Below are positions 60,950-64,000 of a stretch of 64,000 nucleotides of DNA, one piece after another; position 1 is the stretch's first letter, and each line of letters begins with the position of its first letter. Below the pieces are notes generated by a model. That model ran no database searches. It was not told where the DNA came from and saw only the letters and a list, made by a program, of their open reading frames with translations. The position numbers were made by a program, and so were the translations under genes. The stretch comes from Pseudoalteromonas carrageenovora IAM 12662 (GTDB lineage: Bacteria; Pseudomonadota; Gammaproteobacteria; Enterobacterales; Alteromonadaceae), in NCBI RefSeq assembly GCF_900239935.1, contig NZ_LT965929.1:349001-413000 (forward strand), in the 5' to 3' direction.

Positions 60950-63103
60950 TTAGCCTCTGCGCCATGTGTGGTATTTTTCAAGCATGTTAAGTACTTTCTC
61001 AGGTGCATGAGCGCGTTTCCACTCGCCTGCTGCGTACTTGTTACCTTCAGCCCAAGTAGGGTAGCTGTGAATAGTGCCTAGTATTTTGTTAAGGCCTAAA
61101 CCGTGTTTCATTGCCAGTACAAACTCTGCTATTAAATCGCCAGCGTGCTCAGAAACCACAGTAACACCGAGTATTTTGTCTTTGCCTTTGGGTGTAATTA
61201 CTTTAATAAAGCCTTTGGTGGCGCTGTCGGTAATGGCGCGGTCTAGCTCTTCAAATTCAAAGCGAGTGATTTCATAGTCAATGCCTTTATCAATAGCGTC
61301 TTGCTCGTTTAAGCCAACACGTGCTACTTCTGGGTCAATAAACGTAGTCCACGGAATAACACGGTAATCTACTTTAAACTTTTTAAGATTACCAAATAAG
61401 CCATTTACTGCTGCGTACCAACCCTGATGAGCGGCTACGTGCGTAAACTGATACGGACCTACAATATCGCCAGCGGCAAAAATGTTAGGGTAAAGCGTTT
61501 CAAGGTATTCGTTAGTGACTACAGTACGATTAGTTTCAATACCGAGTTCTTCAAGGCCGTAACCTTTAAGGCGAGCGCTTCGGCCCACAGCACATAGTAG
61601 CTCATCGTATTCAACATCGATTTCGGTATCATTATGTTTTACCACAATGAACTTTTTGCCATCGCGCTCTTCACAGCGTAGTGCCTGATGCGAGGTTAAA
61701 ATGTTTACGCCGCTTTCGGTTAGCGCTTCATGTGCAAATTTAGACACCTCTAGGTCCTCTTTGATCATGATGCGTTCGCTCATCTCAATTTGCGTAACAT
61801 TTGAGCCTAAGCGTGCAAAGCTTTGTGCAAGTTCGCTACCAATTGGACCACCGCCAAGTACAACAAGCTTTTTAGGGGCTTCTTCAAGCTCAGCAAATTT
61901 AGTCCATAATGTATCGCTTGTTACATAGCCAGTTTCTTCAATACCAGGAAGTGGCGGTACAAATGGGCGTGCGCCAGTGGCAATAACAATAGTACGGGCT
62001 GTTAATGTTTGTGTGCCGCCATCGTTAAGCTTAATTTCTACAGTCCACGGGTCTAATAATTTACCGTAGCCTTTTACAACATCTACGCCTAGGTTTGTGT
62101 AGCGCTCAACGCTGTCGTGTGGTGCTACGTCGGCAATTACTTGGTGTACTCGTGCCATTACTTTTTTAAACGAAAACTGCGGTGTTGCGTTTTCTAAGCC
62201 GTAGTGTTCACCGTGGCGAATTTGCTCAGCAATTTTAGCGCTTTTAATAACGGCTTTACTTGGCACACACCCGTAGTTTAAACAATCGCCGCCCATTTCG
62301 CCGGCTTCAATTAGGGTTACTTTGGCTTTAACTGCTGCTGCAATGTAACTTGTAACTAAGCCGCCAGCACCTGCGCCAATAACAATCATGTTGCGGTCGA
62401 ACTTTTTAGGTTTAGTGTAATTTTTGTATACGCGACGTTTTTTAAACACGTTTAGGATTCCTTTAGCAATGAATGGGAACACACCCAATAAAGCGAATGA
62501 TAAAATAAGATCTAACGATAAAATGCCTGATAAGCTCTCAATTTGCGCAAGTTGCGTACCTGCGTTTACAAATACAAATGTACCCGCCAGCATGCCTATT
62601 TGGCTTACCCAGTAAAAGGTCCATGCTTTAATTGAGGTAACACCCATCAATAAGTTAATTAAAAAGAACGGAAATACTGGCACTAATCTAAGCGTAAATA
62701 AGTAAAAGCCACCTTCTTTTTCAACGCCCGCGTCAATAGCGTCTAAGCGCTCAGGAAAACGTTGTTTAATTGTATCGCGCAGTAAGTAACGCGATACTAA
62801 AAAGGCAAGCGTAGCACCTACAGTAGAGGCAAACGAGGCAACTAATAAGCCTTCAACTAAGCCAAATAATGCACCTGCGGCCAGTGTTAATATAGCCGCC
62901 CCCGGTAATGAGAGAGCCGTTACCACTACGTATAATAAAAAGAAGCCACCAAAAACCAACAATGGTGATTGCTCTTTATATTGGCTAAATTGATCCATCG
63001 ACCCTTTTAAGCCTTCAAGCGTAAGTAACTGGTGTAAATTAAAGTGAAAGAACAAGCCTATAGCCGCTGCTGCAATCAATACCAAAAATAGTTTTTTAAT
63101 CAT
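60950..63103 (-). CDS. TVP38/TMEM64 membrane domain fused to a flavin disulfide oxidoreductase
   Basis: The start is the ATG at 63101-63103 with GAGAG before it; a TTG four codons earlier is rejected. The 717-residue protein begins with a TVP38 (DedA-like) membrane domain of about 215 residues with GAAILTLAAGALFG and FTLRLVPVFPFFLINLLMG. A pyridine-nucleotide disulfide oxidoreductase follows: VIGAGAGGLVTS (FAD), the redox pair in GGDCLNYGCVPSK, a second nucleotide fold VLGGGPIGSELAQ and the His-Glu dyad in HSYPTWAE. No C-terminal vicinal Cys pair, so it is not a true mercuric reductase. It is the first gene of the ynj-like operon. Confidence 0.88.
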   Translation of the reverse strand: MIKKLFLVLIAAAAIGLFFHFNLHQLLTLEGLKGSMDQFSQYKEQSPLLVFGGFFLLYVVVTALSLPGAAILTLAAGALFGLVEGLLVASFASTVGATLAFLVSRYLLRDTIKQRFPERLDAIDAGVEKEGGFYLFTLRLVPVFPFFLINLLMGVTSIKAWTFYWVSQIGMLAGTFVFVNAGTQLAQIESLSGILSLDLILSFALLGVFPFIAKGILNVFKKRRVYKNYTKPKKFDRNMIVIGAGAGGLVTSYIAAAVKAKVTLIEAGEMGGDCLNYGCVPSKAVIKSAKIAEQIRHGEHYGLENATPQFSFKKVMARVHQVIADVAPHDSVERYTNLGVDVVKGYGKLLDPWTVEIKLNDGGTQTLTARTIVIATGARPFVPPLPGIEETGYVTSDTLWTKFAELEEAPKKLVVLGGGPIGSELAQSFARLGSNVTQIEMSERIMIKEDLEVSKFAHEALTESGVNILTSHQALRCEERDGKKFIVVKHNDTEIDVEYDELLCAVGRSARLKGYGLEELGIETNRTVVTNEYLETLYPNIFAAGDIVGPYQFTHVAAHQGWYAAVNGLFGNLKKFKVDYRVIPWTTFIDPEVARVGLNEQDAIDKGIDYEITRFEFEELDRAITDSATKGFIKVITPKGKDKILGVTVVSEHAGDLIAEFVLAMKHGLGLNKILGTIHSYPTWAEGNKYAAGEWKRAHAPEKVLNMLEKYHTWRRG

Positions 63104-63121
63104 GTTCTCTCTCAAACCGCT

Positions 63122-64000
63122 CTAAAAATTATGGGTTAGTGTTAATTTTGCGTTTATCGGCAATTCAGGAAATGCCAATGTTGCGCCAAAATAACCACCT
63201 TCAAATACTGGGCGCCAGTTTTTTTGATTAGTGACGTTGTTTACATCTAATCGCAACTTAGTACTAGGCGTAAAAGCATAGCTAGTATTAACGTTTAACG
63301 TGTATTGATCACGAATTTTAACTGTTGCCAAAAAGTCTAATGGGTAACTCTTTGTATATAGACCTGAAAAACCCGTTTGCCATTTCGAATTAATTGAATA
63401 ATTTCCATTAAAACTGAATGATTGCTCAGGAATGCCCTGAACTTGGCGGTTTGAAGGTGCAAACGCGGTAAAACTTGGCGCGCCAACGCCCGTACCTGCA
63501 ATAATATCTGGGCGCGAATTATCAAATGCATCGATTACTTGAGCAGAATCTTGACTGCTTGCAGAGTTGTCGTAGCGAGCATCAATGTAGCTGTAGCCCG
63601 CACTTAGCCAATAAGGGTAAGCATCGTAAAATACTTGGCTTTCAAAACCTGTGGTACGAATACCTGTATTGCTGCCGTCGCGATTACGTAAACTACGGCG
63701 CTGGCTAAATATCGCGCCATCAGCGTACCAGTCGCTATCGGTTGGAGCGTACTTTAAGCCAAACTCTACTAATGTGTTTTCGGTAGCAAAATTTTGCGCG
63801 CTAATTGTGTTATCGCCGCCAAGTGATGTACCGCCAGCCATACTGTTTGATGTTGCTTCGTTATAACTTGCTGCACCATAGGAGGTATAGTCGGCATTTA
63901 TTTTGTAGTTAAAGCTAACTTGGCCAGAATGCAGTATTTCGTTAATGCTGTCGCTTGCAGCAACTTGGCCTTGTGGTGCAATAGGATCGTTTGCTTCTAC
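63122..64000 (-). CDS. TonB-dependent receptor, C-terminal part (5' end beyond the window)
   Basis: The reading frame is open from 64000 down to the stop at 63122, giving 292 codons of beta-barrel sequence: alternating strands such as QVFYDAYPYWLSAGYSYIDARYD and RLDVNNVTNQKNWRPVFEGGYFGATLAF, and the terminal Phe of LTHNF. This is the C-terminal third of a siderophore-type TonB receptor (FhuE/FoxA-like repeats). A Met at 63841 is internal, not the start. It ends 19 bases before the oxidoreductase fusion gene, so the two may be co-transcribed. Confidence 0.8.
   Translation of the reverse strand, partial: VEANDPIAPQGQVAASDSINEILHSGQVSFNYKINADYTSYGAASYNEATSNSMAGGTSLGGDNTISAQNFATENTLVEFGLKYAPTDSDWYADGAIFSQRRSLRNRDGSNTGIRTTGFESQVFYDAYPYWLSAGYSYIDARYDNSASSQDSAQVIDAFDNSRPDIIAGTGVGAPSFTAFAPSNRQVQGIPEQSFSFNGNYSINSKWQTGFSGLYTKSYPLDFLATVKIRDQYTLNVNTSYAFTPSTKLRLDVNNVTNQKNWRPVFEGGYFGATLAFPELPINAKLTLTHNF

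Noticed and set aside
60950-63103. Mercuric reductase
   Set aside because: The CxxxxC flavin redox pair is present, but there is no N-terminal HMA domain and no C-terminal vicinal Cys pair, and no mer genes are nearby.
1-64000. CRISPR arrays, tRNA or rRNA genes, prophage or intact insertion sequences
   Set aside because: No regularly spaced repeats, no cloverleaf with CCA context, no rRNA core motifs and no transposase or integrase reading frame were seen.

Overview
The window looks like chromosomal DNA of a marine gammaproteobacterium of the Alteromonadales, most likely Pseudoalteromonas. This is inferred from the AT-rich composition, the protein styles, four large TonB-dependent receptors, loci for marine polysaccharide and sugar use, and a dispersed ~0.3 kb miniature repeat. 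No database search was possible. No rRNA, tRNA, CRISPR array, prophage or intact transposase was found.

Layout. (1) 1-7.2 kb: a minus-strand ureide (purine nitrogen) catabolism operon: amidase, GGT-like HpxW homologue, TauE/SafE exporter, ureidoglycine-glyoxylate aminotransferase, allantoate amidohydrolase-like M20 enzyme cut by the window edge. Upstream lie an RraA-family gene and a RutR-like TetR regulator. The promoter region shows a sigma-54 -24/-12 element, two NtrC-like sites and RutR-like dyads, so the operon is probably under nitrogen control and local repression. (2) 7.2-14 kb: a YddG-like exporter, a hydrolase, and a PepSY/DUF3649/DUF3325 operon divergent from a TonB receptor across a Fur-like site (iron). 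(3) 14-16 kb: katB-ankB type periplasmic catalase and ankyrin protein. (4) 16.4-21.5 kb: HAD phosphatase, NCS1-type permease, mannitol 2-dehydrogenase and fructokinase: a PTS-independent polyol route. (5) 22-28 kb: CstA-family carrier, frameshifted cupin gene, SpoIIAA-like protein, and a LysR gene divergent from a metallo-beta-lactamase-fold / DsbA-like / SnoaL-like operon. (6) 28-35.7 kb: sucrose locus (fructokinase, TonB receptor, MFS permease, sucrose phosphorylase, LacI regulator) with matching palindromic operators.

(7) 36-41.7 kb: a MacAB-like tripartite exporter operon that begins with two tandem paralogous secreted proteins of unknown function; a third decayed copy lies upstream. This is the best candidate for an undescribed system. 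(8) 42-48.4 kb: YetF-family and small membrane proteins, a DUF3500 protein with a secreted partner, an S41 peptidase, and a LysR/SDR divergent pair. (9) 48.9-54.7 kb: beta-glucan use, a GH16 lipoprotein with three C-terminal repeats plus a TonB receptor, behind two identical LacI-type operators. (10) 55-63.1 kb: a tightly packed operon containing a TVP38-flavin oxidoreductase fusion, a DUF547 protein, an ynjBCD-like ABC transporter, a CDP-alcohol phosphatidyltransferase (YnjF-like) and a sterol-desaturase-like protein. (11) 63.1-64 kb: the 3' part of a TonB receptor running off the window.

Three copies of a 268-316 bp inverted-repeat element (8143, 21597, 48516) sit between genes.
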